Assembly (NCBI RefSeq): GCF_002042965.1
Contig: NZ_MZNT01000007.1
Location: 62,001 to 126,000, forward strand
Source of the DNA: Paenibacillus sp. 32352
GTDB lineage: Bacteria; Bacillota; Bacilli; Paenibacillales; NBRC-103111
Direction: 5' to 3'
DNA length: 64,000 nucleotides
Numbering within the stretch: position 1 is the stretch's first letter; every line of letters starts with the position of its first letter. Below the pieces are notes generated by a model. That model did no database searches. It had not been told where the DNA came from and saw only the letters and a program-made list of their open reading frames with translations. Both the position numbers and the translations under genes were made by a program. This document shows, piece by piece, positions 26,386 to 34,559 of this stretch.

Positions 26386-27273
26386 TCACCAGGAAGGTAC
26401 GATGAAACTTCCGTATTTGTCCAGCACAAACTGTTTCACCTCTTCAGAATGGTAAGCCTTCACCAATCGTTGGAATACCGGCTTATCTTTATCGGCTGTA
26501 CGAACAGCTATCAAATTTACCCAAGGGGAATCCTTCGGCTCTATAAAAATGGCATCCTTGGTAGGCACAAAACCGTTATCCACCGCATAGTTCGTATTAA
26601 TGACCGCTGCAGTAAGATCCGGTAATGCCTTTGGAATGAACGGCGCCTCCAGTTCCTTGAATTTGAGCTTTTTCGGATTATCTGCAATATCGCGAACGGT
26701 GGCTTTCACCCCGACACCTTCCTTCAGCTTGATCAATCCTGCCCGTTCAAACAAAATCAAAGCTCGTGCGCCGTTAGTCGGGTCATTCGGTAAACCAAGC
26801 TCATCCCCCTCTTTAATTTCCGAGACGTTTTTGATTTTCTTGGAGTATAAGCCGATAGGAAAATTCAATGTATTGGCGAGCTTAACGATATCGAGCTTGT
26901 TATCGGCCTTGAATTGATTCAGATAAGGCTCATGCTGGAAAGCATTGGCGTCCAGTTGGCCATCTGCCAACGCCTTGTTTGGCAGTATGTAATCGTTAAA
27001 CGTGACAATCTCTATATCCAGGTTGTCTTTCGCCGCTGTTTCCTTTACTTTCTTCCAAATTTCTTCCTCCACACCCGCCGATATACCAACCTTCAGCTTG
27101 GCCTTCTCACTAGTCGAAGCAGGAGCAGGTGAGGGAGATGGGGTTGCAGTTGAATTACTTGTCGTTGTCGAGGGTGCGCCTGGCGCCGGTTTCGTCTCTG
27201 CAGCTTTCCCGCATCCGCTTAGCATTAATATCAAAATCAAAGCAATAATCGGCATAAAATTCGATGGTTTCAT
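26386..27273 (-). CDS. metQ: methionine-binding lipoprotein MetQ (NlpA family)
   Basis: A 295-residue lipoprotein: signal peptide ending LSGC (lipobox) followed by a Pro/Thr/Ser-rich linker to ~residue 60. The NlpA-family domain then has KVGISAGVEEEIWKKVKETA, AFQHEPYLNQF, NDPTNGARALILFERAGLI and a conserved Asn (TAAVINTNYA). It captures methionine outside the membrane for MetNP. No SAM riboswitch of standard form is seen upstream. Confidence 0.94.
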   Translation of the reverse strand: MKPSNFMPIIALILILMLSGCGKAAETKPAPGAPSTTTSNSTATPSPSPAPASTSEKAKLKVGISAGVEEEIWKKVKETAAKDNLDIEIVTFNDYILPNKALADGQLDANAFQHEPYLNQFKADNKLDIVKLANTLNFPIGLYSKKIKNVSEIKEGDELGLPNDPTNGARALILFERAGLIKLKEGVGVKATVRDIADNPKKLKFKELEAPFIPKALPDLTAAVINTNYAVDNGFVPTKDAIFIEPKDSPWVNLIAVRTADKDKPVFQRLVKAYHSEEVKQFVLDKYGSFIVPSW

Positions 27274-27433
27274 CTGTCTTTTCCACTCCTCCGTATTCTA
27301 GTTCTCCATTTTTTTAACGATTTCATTTCCTCACCAGGCTCCGGTATAAGTTGCCGGGGGCGTCAGGCTGCACTCCAGCTGTTTCGAAGCTACACAACCA
27401 GAATGATGCCAGAAAAAAATTGTCTGATCCTGC

Positions 27434-29371
27434 TCAGGGGGCAGTTTGTGAATCCACTTCCAGGCGAATCGCGTCATACTCTATGCTGGTATAGAGATCG
27501 CGAATCCGATTGCCTTGTTCGTCGAAGATGTTCTGAGCATGCTTAAGCTCTATCACGTTGGACCCGGACTTAAGGAGCGAGGCGTCGAAGCGAATTCGAA
27601 TCTCCCTGTAAAATCCGTGAATAGCGCTCCTCGGCATGGCGGAGTCGCTTTTGGGACCCGGCAGTGCAGTCAAGTTCGCTATGGATTGTCCGTTAAGGGC
27701 AACTTGCAATGATCCGTTGCGAGAGCTGGCCAGACCAATTGTGAGTGTGGCCTTGCCCGTTAGCGGTTTATCGAGATCGAAGCGGATCCTCCAAGGAGTG
27801 AGCGATTTGTCATAGGGTACCTTCACCTGACTCGGCTCTCCTGGCGTCGCATTGACCGGATGCGCATAATTCCAGTCCGTTCTTTCGTTGCTGCGGCCGA
27901 TGTAAAAATCGACGCCATGAGGGAAATCGAGCGGATAGTCCAGCCAATTCCCCCATTGGTGATAATCATCGCCATGGCGGTATTCTCCAGCTGTCCGATC
28001 GGGTATTCCAATCTGCCATAAGGTAGTGCCGTAACGCTCTGGCGTCCAGACATAGGTAGGCAGCCTCGTTCGCCCATGCTCCTTAACTTCAACCCCGTCC
28101 TGCCTGAACTGCCCGAACTCTCCTTTCACTACAGCAAACAATGTGTATCGCCCCGGTCGGACATTCGGGATCTCGAATCGCCCCTTCTCGTCCGCCCGCG
28201 CATAGTACAAGTAGTCCAGATTCTGATTCTGGAAATCTTCATCCTGCTCCCCAAGAATCACCCAAGCATCCTTGGCGGACGTCCCGTCCGATACCTTGAG
28301 CTGTCCGCTCACACTTCCACGGGAGTCGGAAGCATAAAGAGGATCATTCAGCCAGCGATAAGGCCATTTCTTCTGTTCTGAATCGGCCTTCCGTTTGGCA
28401 TCATTCCAAAGAGCGTCCAGCCCATCGCCTTCGTGGATATAGAAGAAGGTGGGACCATAAATCTTTTCCCAACCCTTCGTCGGGGTGAGGGCATCTCTGC
28501 CCATATGCGATTCATAATCATGCCATAGAAGAATGGGAGTGGTCTCAGTCTGGTGCAGCGTATTTCTTTGCTGCATGGGGCCTCCTCCGGCAAACTCGTT
28601 ACTTGGACGAATTTGTGAAATCCCGATTTGATCGCCGTACAGGCCGGTTACGTCAAAATCTCCGACGTAAACCATATGATTGTACTTGGTATATACTTCG
28701 CCATTCGGCAGCTTAACGGTCGCATCCATCACTTCCTCACCATTCTTGAGATCCTCTGGTCGAGGCAGTGCCCCTTTGCGCTGGTCATCCACCGCATAGT
28801 ATTTGAAGATGTTCGGATCGACTCGGATCGCGTACCGACCTTGACCGATAGAGGCACCTCCCTCAACCTCTTCCGGATACCTTAGAATTTCGTAGGTATA
28901 TAAGCCGGGATCGTTCTTCACGAGCACAAAATGCATATCATATTCAAATGGGATGACGGCCGGGTCCTTGACGGACAACGAGATGTCTACGTGCTGCGAA
29001 TCCCAGGCGGTCAAGGTATACTTCAGCTCGCGGGAAGGTGCGAATTTGAGAGCTTTGCCGTTTTTGCTGTAATTCAAAATATAGTACCCGCTTCCGCCGT
29101 TCGCCAGCAGGTTGGGCCCGCCCTTGTAGCTTAAGGAGGTCAATTGAGCGCTCCCTTTGTTTACAGTGGCCGTTACGATTCCATTGCTGATGGTAACGGT
29201 CTGTTCCTGCTCATCCACCGATAAAGCATTTCGGGAATGAGCTGCGCTTTGTATGGTTTCATTTTCCTGTGCGGAGACGGAGGCGATCGGCATAAGAGCT
29301 GCAGCAGCCGCCAGCGTTAGTGTTAGAAAGAAGCGCCCGGTGCGATATAAAATTCTTTTATAAGAAAACAT
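27434..29371 (-). CDS. secreted rhamnogalacturonan lyase, PL4 family
   Basis: A 645-residue secreted enzyme. Signal peptide at residues 1-34 (ASVSA cleavage). Residues ~50-330 are the galactose-mutarotase-like PL4 catalytic domain, ~350-440 an FnIII-like domain (SVSGQLKVSDGTSAKDAWVIL..FEIPNVRPGRYTLFAV), and ~455-640 a jelly-roll carbohydrate-binding domain (LWQIGIPDRTAGEYRHGD). It cleaves alpha-1,4 bonds between rhamnose and galacturonate in rhamnogalacturonan I by beta-elimination. Active-site residues were not located with certainty. Confidence 0.87.
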   Translation of the reverse strand: MFSYKRILYRTGRFFLTLTLAAAAALMPIASVSAQENETIQSAAHSRNALSVDEQEQTVTISNGIVTATVNKGSAQLTSLSYKGGPNLLANGGSGYYILNYSKNGKALKFAPSRELKYTLTAWDSQHVDISLSVKDPAVIPFEYDMHFVLVKNDPGLYTYEILRYPEEVEGGASIGQGRYAIRVDPNIFKYYAVDDQRKGALPRPEDLKNGEEVMDATVKLPNGEVYTKYNHMVYVGDFDVTGLYGDQIGISQIRPSNEFAGGGPMQQRNTLHQTETTPILLWHDYESHMGRDALTPTKGWEKIYGPTFFYIHEGDGLDALWNDAKRKADSEQKKWPYRWLNDPLYASDSRGSVSGQLKVSDGTSAKDAWVILGEQDEDFQNQNLDYLYYARADEKGRFEIPNVRPGRYTLFAVVKGEFGQFRQDGVEVKEHGRTRLPTYVWTPERYGTTLWQIGIPDRTAGEYRHGDDYHQWGNWLDYPLDFPHGVDFYIGRSNERTDWNYAHPVNATPGEPSQVKVPYDKSLTPWRIRFDLDKPLTGKATLTIGLASSRNGSLQVALNGQSIANLTALPGPKSDSAMPRSAIHGFYREIRIRFDASLLKSGSNVIELKHAQNIFDEQGNRIRDLYTSIEYDAIRLEVDSQTAP

Positions 29372-29524
29372 GATATAGTGGGCTTCCTTTCTTTTAATAT
29401 ATTGTATTCATATGTATATAGTAGGAATTAAACCAGGCATCCCCCCTTCCTTAAAAAAATATCGACATCACCAAAATGACAGCCTTCCTGGCAGGCGCTC
29501 TACTTAGTTATTTCTGTCGCCTGT

Positions 29525-30364
29525 TTAAGAAAGCGGGACCAGCCTCAAAATAAGATTCGGCGATAAATCCGCCAAGTAAATGATGCCGTCGGGGTCTACA
29601 GCGACACCGTGAGCTAACGAGGCCGGTTTGTTTCTCGCTACCAATTCCCCTTCGGGAGAATATACGCTGAGACGCGGAGTTTGATCCGTAACGTATACGA
29701 GTCCCTTCCGGTCGATAAAAATGTCCATCGGATGGTACAAATCGCCAATTTCCTTTACGTAGGCACCCTCCTGATCAAATAGTTGTACGCGATTATTTTC
29801 GCGGTCCGTGACCCACAGCCGTCCCTGCCCGTCCAAGGCAATCGCATGCGGCGTTGAAAACTGCCCTGGTCCCATGCCCGGGCCTCCCCAAGTTTTGATG
29901 TGGTTGCCTGCGGCATCAAAATGATGCACATTGGAATTACCGTAGCCGTCTGAAATGAACAGTTGACCGTCATCCGTAGTAGCGATATCCGTCGGATGAT
30001 TAAAAGGTGCGTTAAAGCCTGGCAAACCGTCCCCGATCGCTTGCAGCAGCTCCCCTTGCGGGTTGTAGACAAGAATACGGTGATGGTGCCAATCCGCGAT
30101 GTAGATATTGCCTTGCGTCGAAACATGTACGTAATGGCCGCCATCTGTATCCTTGTTTCGCCATTCGTCCAAAAGCGTGCCATCCGGAGCAAAAATAAGC
30201 AGAAAAGGATCCTCGCGCCGCAAAACATACAACCGTCCACTCTCGTCCACCGTAAGATGACTGATGGATTGGATTGCAGCATGATCCGGCTTCAGAAGGG
30301 ACCAGGGTCTTTCAATTTTATATAAAATATCACCAATGCGAACGAGTTTATCAGGCGATGCCAT
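29525..30364 (-). CDS. NHL-repeat beta-propeller protein
   Basis: A 279-residue protein without signal peptide, made of about six NHL repeats (for example HPTDIATTDDGQLFISDGYGNSNVHHFD and TPHAIALDGQGRLWVTDRENNRVQLFD). This resembles the peptidyl-alpha-hydroxyglycine alpha-amidating-lyase-like family, but the propeller alone does not define an enzyme. It is downstream of a 35-codon ORF and upstream of the rhamnogalacturonan lyase. RBS GGGAGG. Confidence 0.75.
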   Translation of the reverse strand: MASPDKLVRIGDILYKIERPWSLLKPDHAAIQSISHLTVDESGRLYVLRREDPFLLIFAPDGTLLDEWRNKDTDGGHYVHVSTQGNIYIADWHHHRILVYNPQGELLQAIGDGLPGFNAPFNHPTDIATTDDGQLFISDGYGNSNVHHFDAAGNHIKTWGGPGMGPGQFSTPHAIALDGQGRLWVTDRENNRVQLFDQEGAYVKEIGDLYHPMDIFIDRKGLVYVTDQTPRLSVYSPEGELVARNKPASLAHGVAVDPDGIIYLADLSPNLILRLVPLS

Positions 30365-30409
30365 AGGAATGTTCCTCCCTTATATTCAATATTTGCAACG
30401 GAATGCGGA

Positions 30410-30517
30410 CTAGCGTACAGCAGTAAACTTACGGTTAACGGGCGGCGATCGTGCAAACCCGAGCTGCCGGCTGAAGTCATACCCCCTGGCCAGGCATTTC
30501 TGGTTATTACTGCTCAA
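30410..30517 (-). CDS. 35-residue ORF with perfect ribosome site
   Basis: A TTG-started ORF of 35 residues (starts MSSNNQKCLARGYDFSRQ, ends VNRKFTAVR). The perfect 10-base Shine-Dalgarno sequence AAGGAGGTGA lies 6 bp upstream, the best in the area, and the ORF ends 45 bp before the NHL gene. No signal peptide or recognisable domain is seen. It could be a leader peptide, a small protein, or chance. The remaining intergenic DNA up to 30797 shows nothing else I can name. Confidence 0.4.
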   Translation of the reverse strand: MSSNNQKCLARGYDFSRQLGFARSPPVNRKFTAVR

Positions 30518-30797
30518 CCCGATTCACCTCCTTGTCGGTTACATGTCATCATAAGGAAACAACACAAAAAGACCCTTCGGCAGGCACAGCCATACATGAC
30601 TGTTTCCGTGCTTCAGAGTCTCCAAAAGAATGGTCGACACGACCTAATACACAGTATTTTTATTGGAATAATTTACTTATTTCTATATCATATCACTTGA
30701 ATCTCATTTTGTATATTGAAAATATCGTACTCGGCATTTGCCGTATTGACACCTTCCAGGATTGAACTCATCTCAAGCCAAGAAGTTGATCCATTGT

Positions 30798-30839
30798 ATA
30801 AAAGCCCCGCAGTTGATGAATCGCTGCACAACGGGGCTT
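30798..30839 (-). terminator. terminator of erythromycin-esterase-like gene
   Basis: AAGCCCCG and CGGGGCTT pair across a 22-base loop with extra CAG/CTG pairing; TTTATAC follows on the minus strand. Confidence 0.75.
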
Positions 30840-30874
30840 CATTCTCACATACGGCATTCAACCACCTGCCGGAT

Positions 30875-32161
30875 TCACGATACCGGCACAAGAGCTAGCG
30901 GCTGTACGGCCTTAGTCTCATCGATAAATAGAAATGCATCGTAACGCTTCGGTAACTTCGTCGGCACATAATTACCGCGTTCATATTGCGGGTGGTACAC
31001 CACGCCGATTGCGCGATGTCCAATGACGGAGTGCATGAGCTCCGACGTTTCCTCGACATCTCGCAGCATCAACATCAGGTCTTTGCCCGAACCGCTGCGG
31101 TGCAGCAGATCCTCCCAGCTGTCGCGTATTCCCTCGGGAACCTCCATTACTTCTGCGTCTTCCCCCCAAGCGCGGCCAGCCATGACCGTTCCGTGATGCG
31201 TGCCAAAGCCGACGGCGAACACCTCGTGCGGCCCGTACTCCTCGCGAAGCAGCTGCCCCACGTTGATCATGCCATCCGCTGCCATATCGGTTGCCCGGGC
31301 ATCCCCGATATGTGTATTATGCTCCCAGACTATGGCCTTCGCATCAGGACCATAAAATGCAGCGATACGCTTTAGCGCCTCGACCATGTGACGGTCGCGG
31401 ATATTCCATGATTCAACATCCTTGGTAATCATCGCTCGGTAGTACTGTTCGGCATGCACGGCAACGAGGCCGTTGATTTCCGCGTCAAGCGCCGCTTCCT
31501 CAGGGTCCTGCGTTCGGCTTCGTTCCGTCCTGAGCTTGGCCAGCAGCTGCACGACCTCCTCCTCGCATCCTTCAGAGAACAGCGAAGCCGACATGCCGTA
31601 GGACTGCCCTTCCCTGCCGTACGGGTCGAAGCATTCAAACGCGGCTTTGGCCTTCTGTACATGAGGCGAACCGGTACGCTCCAGATAGCTGACAATCTGC
31701 TCCATCGATTCCCACAGGCTGTATACATCCAATCCATAGAAGCCGACCCGCTCCGCAAGCGGCCTTTCCGCATTGAAGCTCTTGAGCCATTCTACCAGCT
31801 CCAGAATCTCCTGATTTGCCCACATCCACGCCGGCCAGCGGTGAAAGTCCTGCAATGCCTCTTCCGCGTTAGAAGCCGCACCCGGCAGTCCTTTAATATA
31901 GCGGTTAACGATAAAACAGGAGGGCCAGTCTCCTTCTACGGCAATGAACCGGAAGCCTTTGTCCTGAATAAATCGCTGGGTCAGCTCCGACCGCAGCTTA
32001 TAAAATTCTGAAGTGCCGTGGGATGCTTCTCCCAGCAAGACAAAGCGGCTTGCTCCCGCGGCTTCTATAATCGGATTCATCGCATCCGGTCCGGCGAGCG
32101 GCCGGGACAGCTTTTGAATTTCTTCGATGATCTTCGTCCTGTTGGCTTGTATCGTTGGCAT
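30875..32161 (-). CDS. erythromycin esterase family protein
   Basis: A 428-residue member of the erythromycin esterase (EreA/EreB-like) family. Typical motifs: FVLLGEASHGTSEFYKLRSELTQRFI, FIAVEGDWP, the aromatic helix, and KAIVWEHNTHIGDARATDM, holding the conserved Glu and His. The family includes macrolide-hydrolysing enzymes and many proteins of unknown substrate; related sequences are common in Paenibacillus and resistance cannot be claimed. RBS GAAGGAGG. Confidence 0.85.
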   Translation of the reverse strand: MPTIQANRTKIIEEIQKLSRPLAGPDAMNPIIEAAGASRFVLLGEASHGTSEFYKLRSELTQRFIQDKGFRFIAVEGDWPSCFIVNRYIKGLPGAASNAEEALQDFHRWPAWMWANQEILELVEWLKSFNAERPLAERVGFYGLDVYSLWESMEQIVSYLERTGSPHVQKAKAAFECFDPYGREGQSYGMSASLFSEGCEEEVVQLLAKLRTERSRTQDPEEAALDAEINGLVAVHAEQYYRAMITKDVESWNIRDRHMVEALKRIAAFYGPDAKAIVWEHNTHIGDARATDMAADGMINVGQLLREEYGPHEVFAVGFGTHHGTVMAGRAWGEDAEVMEVPEGIRDSWEDLLHRSGSGKDLMLMLRDVEETSELMHSVIGHRAIGVVYHPQYERGNYVPTKLPKRYDAFLFIDETKAVQPLALVPVS

Positions 32162-32323
32162 AAGCCGAGTGCCTCCTTCTGCCCTACGTCGTGACCAGGT
32201 TAGTATTTCCGATCATGGCGGATTATGTACATGAAGCATGGCATTCGGTTTGCCTTCAATAGAAGATCAAACGGCTAGGCGTTCATTTCCGGCTCAAACC
32301 TGAACAGTCCCGTTCACGGCCTA

Positions 32324-32803
32324 TTAATATCCCAAATCCTTTAAAAGCTTGGATAATGTGCGCAGACGTTCGCTGATCATCTCATCGTCGTCGCTCAGAG
32401 CTTGGCTGAAGAGCTTAATATCTTCATTGATTCTCTCATTATCCGTACAAATCTCTACGGTCATCGCATCCCCCTGCAGACCGATCCGGTCGATCACGGG
32501 CTTCTGAGGGTCATATAAATGCTCATATCTGTAGGCTTCACGGAAATGCTCCAACGACCGGCAGATCAGGATGGATAAATCCAGAACACGATGAAAAGGC
32601 AGTTCCTCTGATTGTCTTGACCATTTTTCCCCTGTATATCTCCAAACCTTGGCAGAAATGTCGACCTTCCCTCTATCATTCCATTGGGCTAGTCCCAGGG
32701 AAAGACCTTTGGCATCCGTGTTCCCGGCCAGCCGGCCGTCAACCTGCTCATAGTTTTCCGATACGACAACGGGCTTATGCTTTAAAGTCGTAGGTATTTT
32801 CAT
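32324..32803 (-). CDS. conserved 159-residue protein, copy 1 (possibly DUF6530)
   Basis: A 159-residue soluble protein, the paralogue of the gene at 36909-37388: same length, 114 of 159 residues identical by hand count. Conserved blocks include HRVLDLSILICRSLEHFR, AYRYEHLYDP and CTDNERINEDIKLFSQALSD. It probably corresponds to a DUF6530-type family; function unknown. RBS AAAGAGGG. It is a separate unit just downstream of the MoxR/VWA operon, with the same upstream repeat architecture as its paralogue. Confidence 0.75.
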   Translation of the reverse strand: MKIPTTLKHKPVVVSENYEQVDGRLAGNTDAKGLSLGLAQWNDRGKVDISAKVWRYTGEKWSRQSEELPFHRVLDLSILICRSLEHFREAYRYEHLYDPQKPVIDRIGLQGDAMTVEICTDNERINEDIKLFSQALSDDDEMISERLRTLSKLLKDLGY

Positions 32804-32828
32804 ATGTTCCCTCTTTCCATAACTTCAT

Positions 32829-32857
32829 TTACTCGATTACTTATTTACTAAATCAAT
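32829..32857. promoter_or_regulatory. 13+3+13 direct repeat upstream of copy 1
   Basis: TTACTCGATTACT, TAT, TTACTAAATCAAT: two related 13-mers separated by 3 bp, 26 bp upstream of the start codon. The same layout occurs upstream of the paralogue at 37432-37460, suggesting a shared operator. Confidence 0.5.
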
Positions 32858-33071
32858 GCATAATTGTAGCTTGCTTTTCTTCAATAGTCAATTCGACAGG
32901 TTAGCATGAAAGGAAAGTAAAAAAAGGAACAGCGCAGCATCGGATGTTGAATAATCCCAAGCTACGGCTGCTCGCATTCCCTCCCTACATGAGATAAGAG
33001 ATGTACCTAAGTCTCCTTCATCTCCTAATATGGAATTGGGTCCCCTTCCTGCTTTGTCTTTACATATAATT

Positions 33072-33431
33072 TTAGCTCTTTAGAGGCTTGTTATATCCCT
33101 TATCCCCGTAGGGCTGCAGCTTCTCGAGCCACTGCTTGAGTATTTGCTTTTGCTCCCAACGCATATCGGTTACCTTATCGGCTTCCTTCTGCTCCAGCAC
33201 CTCATATTCGAACGCATTGGCTCCAAATTCCTTCCAGTCCTTCTGAAGCTCTGCATTCGCAAATCGCCCCATGTCCAATTGCATTTGCAGGGTAAACCAT
33301 TTATTTTTCAAATTAGGATAGCTATCGATAAAGATTTTGCCGTTGACCTTGTTCTTGATTTGTGCTACTCCCATATACGTCTTCATCTGCTTATAGGCCT
33401 CAACAAGCTCCTTGCGCTTATTCATATCCAT
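33072..33431 (-). CDS. degenerate GIY-YIG-like protein
   Basis: A 119-residue protein with the overall pattern of a small GIY-YIG protein (MGVAQIKNKVNGKIFIDSYPNL..QLDMGRFANAELQKDWKEFGANAFEYEVLE). The catalytic Tyr residues and Gly are changed (GIY to GVA, YIG to FID), and the usual catalytic Arg after the second strand is not seen, so nuclease activity is unlikely. RBS AAGGAG. Last gene of the MoxR/VWA operon, 37 bp after the VWA gene. Confidence 0.7.
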   Translation of the reverse strand: MDMNKRKELVEAYKQMKTYMGVAQIKNKVNGKIFIDSYPNLKNKWFTLQMQLDMGRFANAELQKDWKEFGANAFEYEVLEQKEADKVTDMRWEQKQILKQWLEKLQPYGDKGYNKPLKS

Positions 33432-33468
33432 TCTTTTTCACTCCTTGTCATAATGAAACCATACATTG

Positions 33469-34539
33469 TTATAAAAATCTCGAGATCATTCGTACTAGCT
33501 GCTCCGGCAATGTCTGCAGATTGGAAATATCCAAATATTTGTCATGACCATAAATTTCACTAATAATATCCTTGTCCTGACCTATTGCAGCCGCGAAAAA
33601 TCTAACGCCTTTTCTTTCATACTCTTCTATAGTTTGCTGCATGTCCGCAGCTGCGTAATCTCCGGAATAAACGTCCATTGCTTTAGGTTGACCGTCGCTG
33701 ATGCTAATCAACAGCTTAGTCTGCTGCGATGAAGCGGCCAGCCGTTCCGCCATAATTCTTAAGGCCATTCCATCACGATTATTGCTTCTGGGCCGAATCC
33801 CCATCAATCTGAACCGGTCGTTGGAATCGGTATGATCCAAGTCGGCATAAGCAAAGATGGACATTTGCTCCAGCTTGGACACGTCCGCAGTATCCCCGTA
33901 GATCATGATGGGAATCCTGCACATTTGACAAAATTCATATACCGCGATGACTGCCCGCTTGGCTGCTTCTAATCTTTCGAAAGCCGACATAGATGCCGAT
34001 TCATCAACTCTTAATCCAACCACAAGAGAAGGGGATTCGGTAGGCGGACGTTTTTTGGCAAAATACCGATAATCCCGGTAAGCAACACTATTTGCTTGAA
34101 ATTTGCTGCCATAATAACGGTTTCCCGCAAATTCGGACGATACCTCATGCTCTAAAAGCGGCATCGTCTTTCTGGCAATTTCCCTTACAATAGACTTTAG
34201 TCCAGCATATAAACTGTCATATTCCTGCTGGTTTTCCTGATCGTAATCCGGGCGGTGCACGATGAGCTTGACCTTGCTGTGAATAGAATCCGATACAGTT
34301 TCCCTGGCAGCTCGATTCAGCTTTTTCCGGAAATCACGTTCTTTTTGTTTTCTCTCCTCCGACTCTTGCTCGGGCTTGGCTTGATGATAGATGGGAGAGC
34401 CATTTTCCAGGAAATCGGAACGTTCCATATGAGTAGAATCATTCATTGCATCAAAAGAGCTTTCCTCACTGTCAGAAGACTTTTTAAGCGTGATCCCTTT
34501 TTCTTCCGTCTTATCATTGTCCAAGTCCGTGCTGCCCAT
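33469..34539 (-). CDS. VWA (von Willebrand A) domain protein
   Basis: A 356-residue protein. The first ~130 residues are charged and partly disordered; the C-terminal ~200 residues are a VWA domain with the MIDAS motif DESASM and later SDGQPKAMD. Such proteins work with MoxR ATPases as metal-dependent adaptors for activating enzymes or complexes. The ATG at 34537-34539 has GGAG only 2 bp upstream, a poor ribosome site, and the frame is open back into the MoxR gene through a -1 shift at an A9 run, so it may partly be made as a fusion. Confidence 0.82.
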   Translation of the reverse strand: MGSTDLDNDKTEEKGITLKKSSDSEESSFDAMNDSTHMERSDFLENGSPIYHQAKPEQESEERKQKERDFRKKLNRAARETVSDSIHSKVKLIVHRPDYDQENQQEYDSLYAGLKSIVREIARKTMPLLEHEVSSEFAGNRYYGSKFQANSVAYRDYRYFAKKRPPTESPSLVVGLRVDESASMSAFERLEAAKRAVIAVYEFCQMCRIPIMIYGDTADVSKLEQMSIFAYADLDHTDSNDRFRLMGIRPRSNNRDGMALRIMAERLAASSQQTKLLISISDGQPKAMDVYSGDYAAADMQQTIEEYERKGVRFFAAAIGQDKDIISEIYGHDKYLDISNLQTLPEQLVRMISRFL

Positions 34540-34559
34540 TTCTCCATCTGCACTGATCT

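Noticed and set aside
27274..27433. SAM-I (S-box) riboswitch upstream of metQ
   Set aside because: Only the CCCGGCAAC segment matches; the 5' AGAG-type block, the GGAGGGA/GGCCC block and the closing helix were not found. Kept only as a low-scored finding.
30875..32161. Calling the erythromycin-esterase-like gene a resistance gene
   Set aside because: The family is broad and most members are not tested; there is no mobile or regulatory context for macrolide resistance here.
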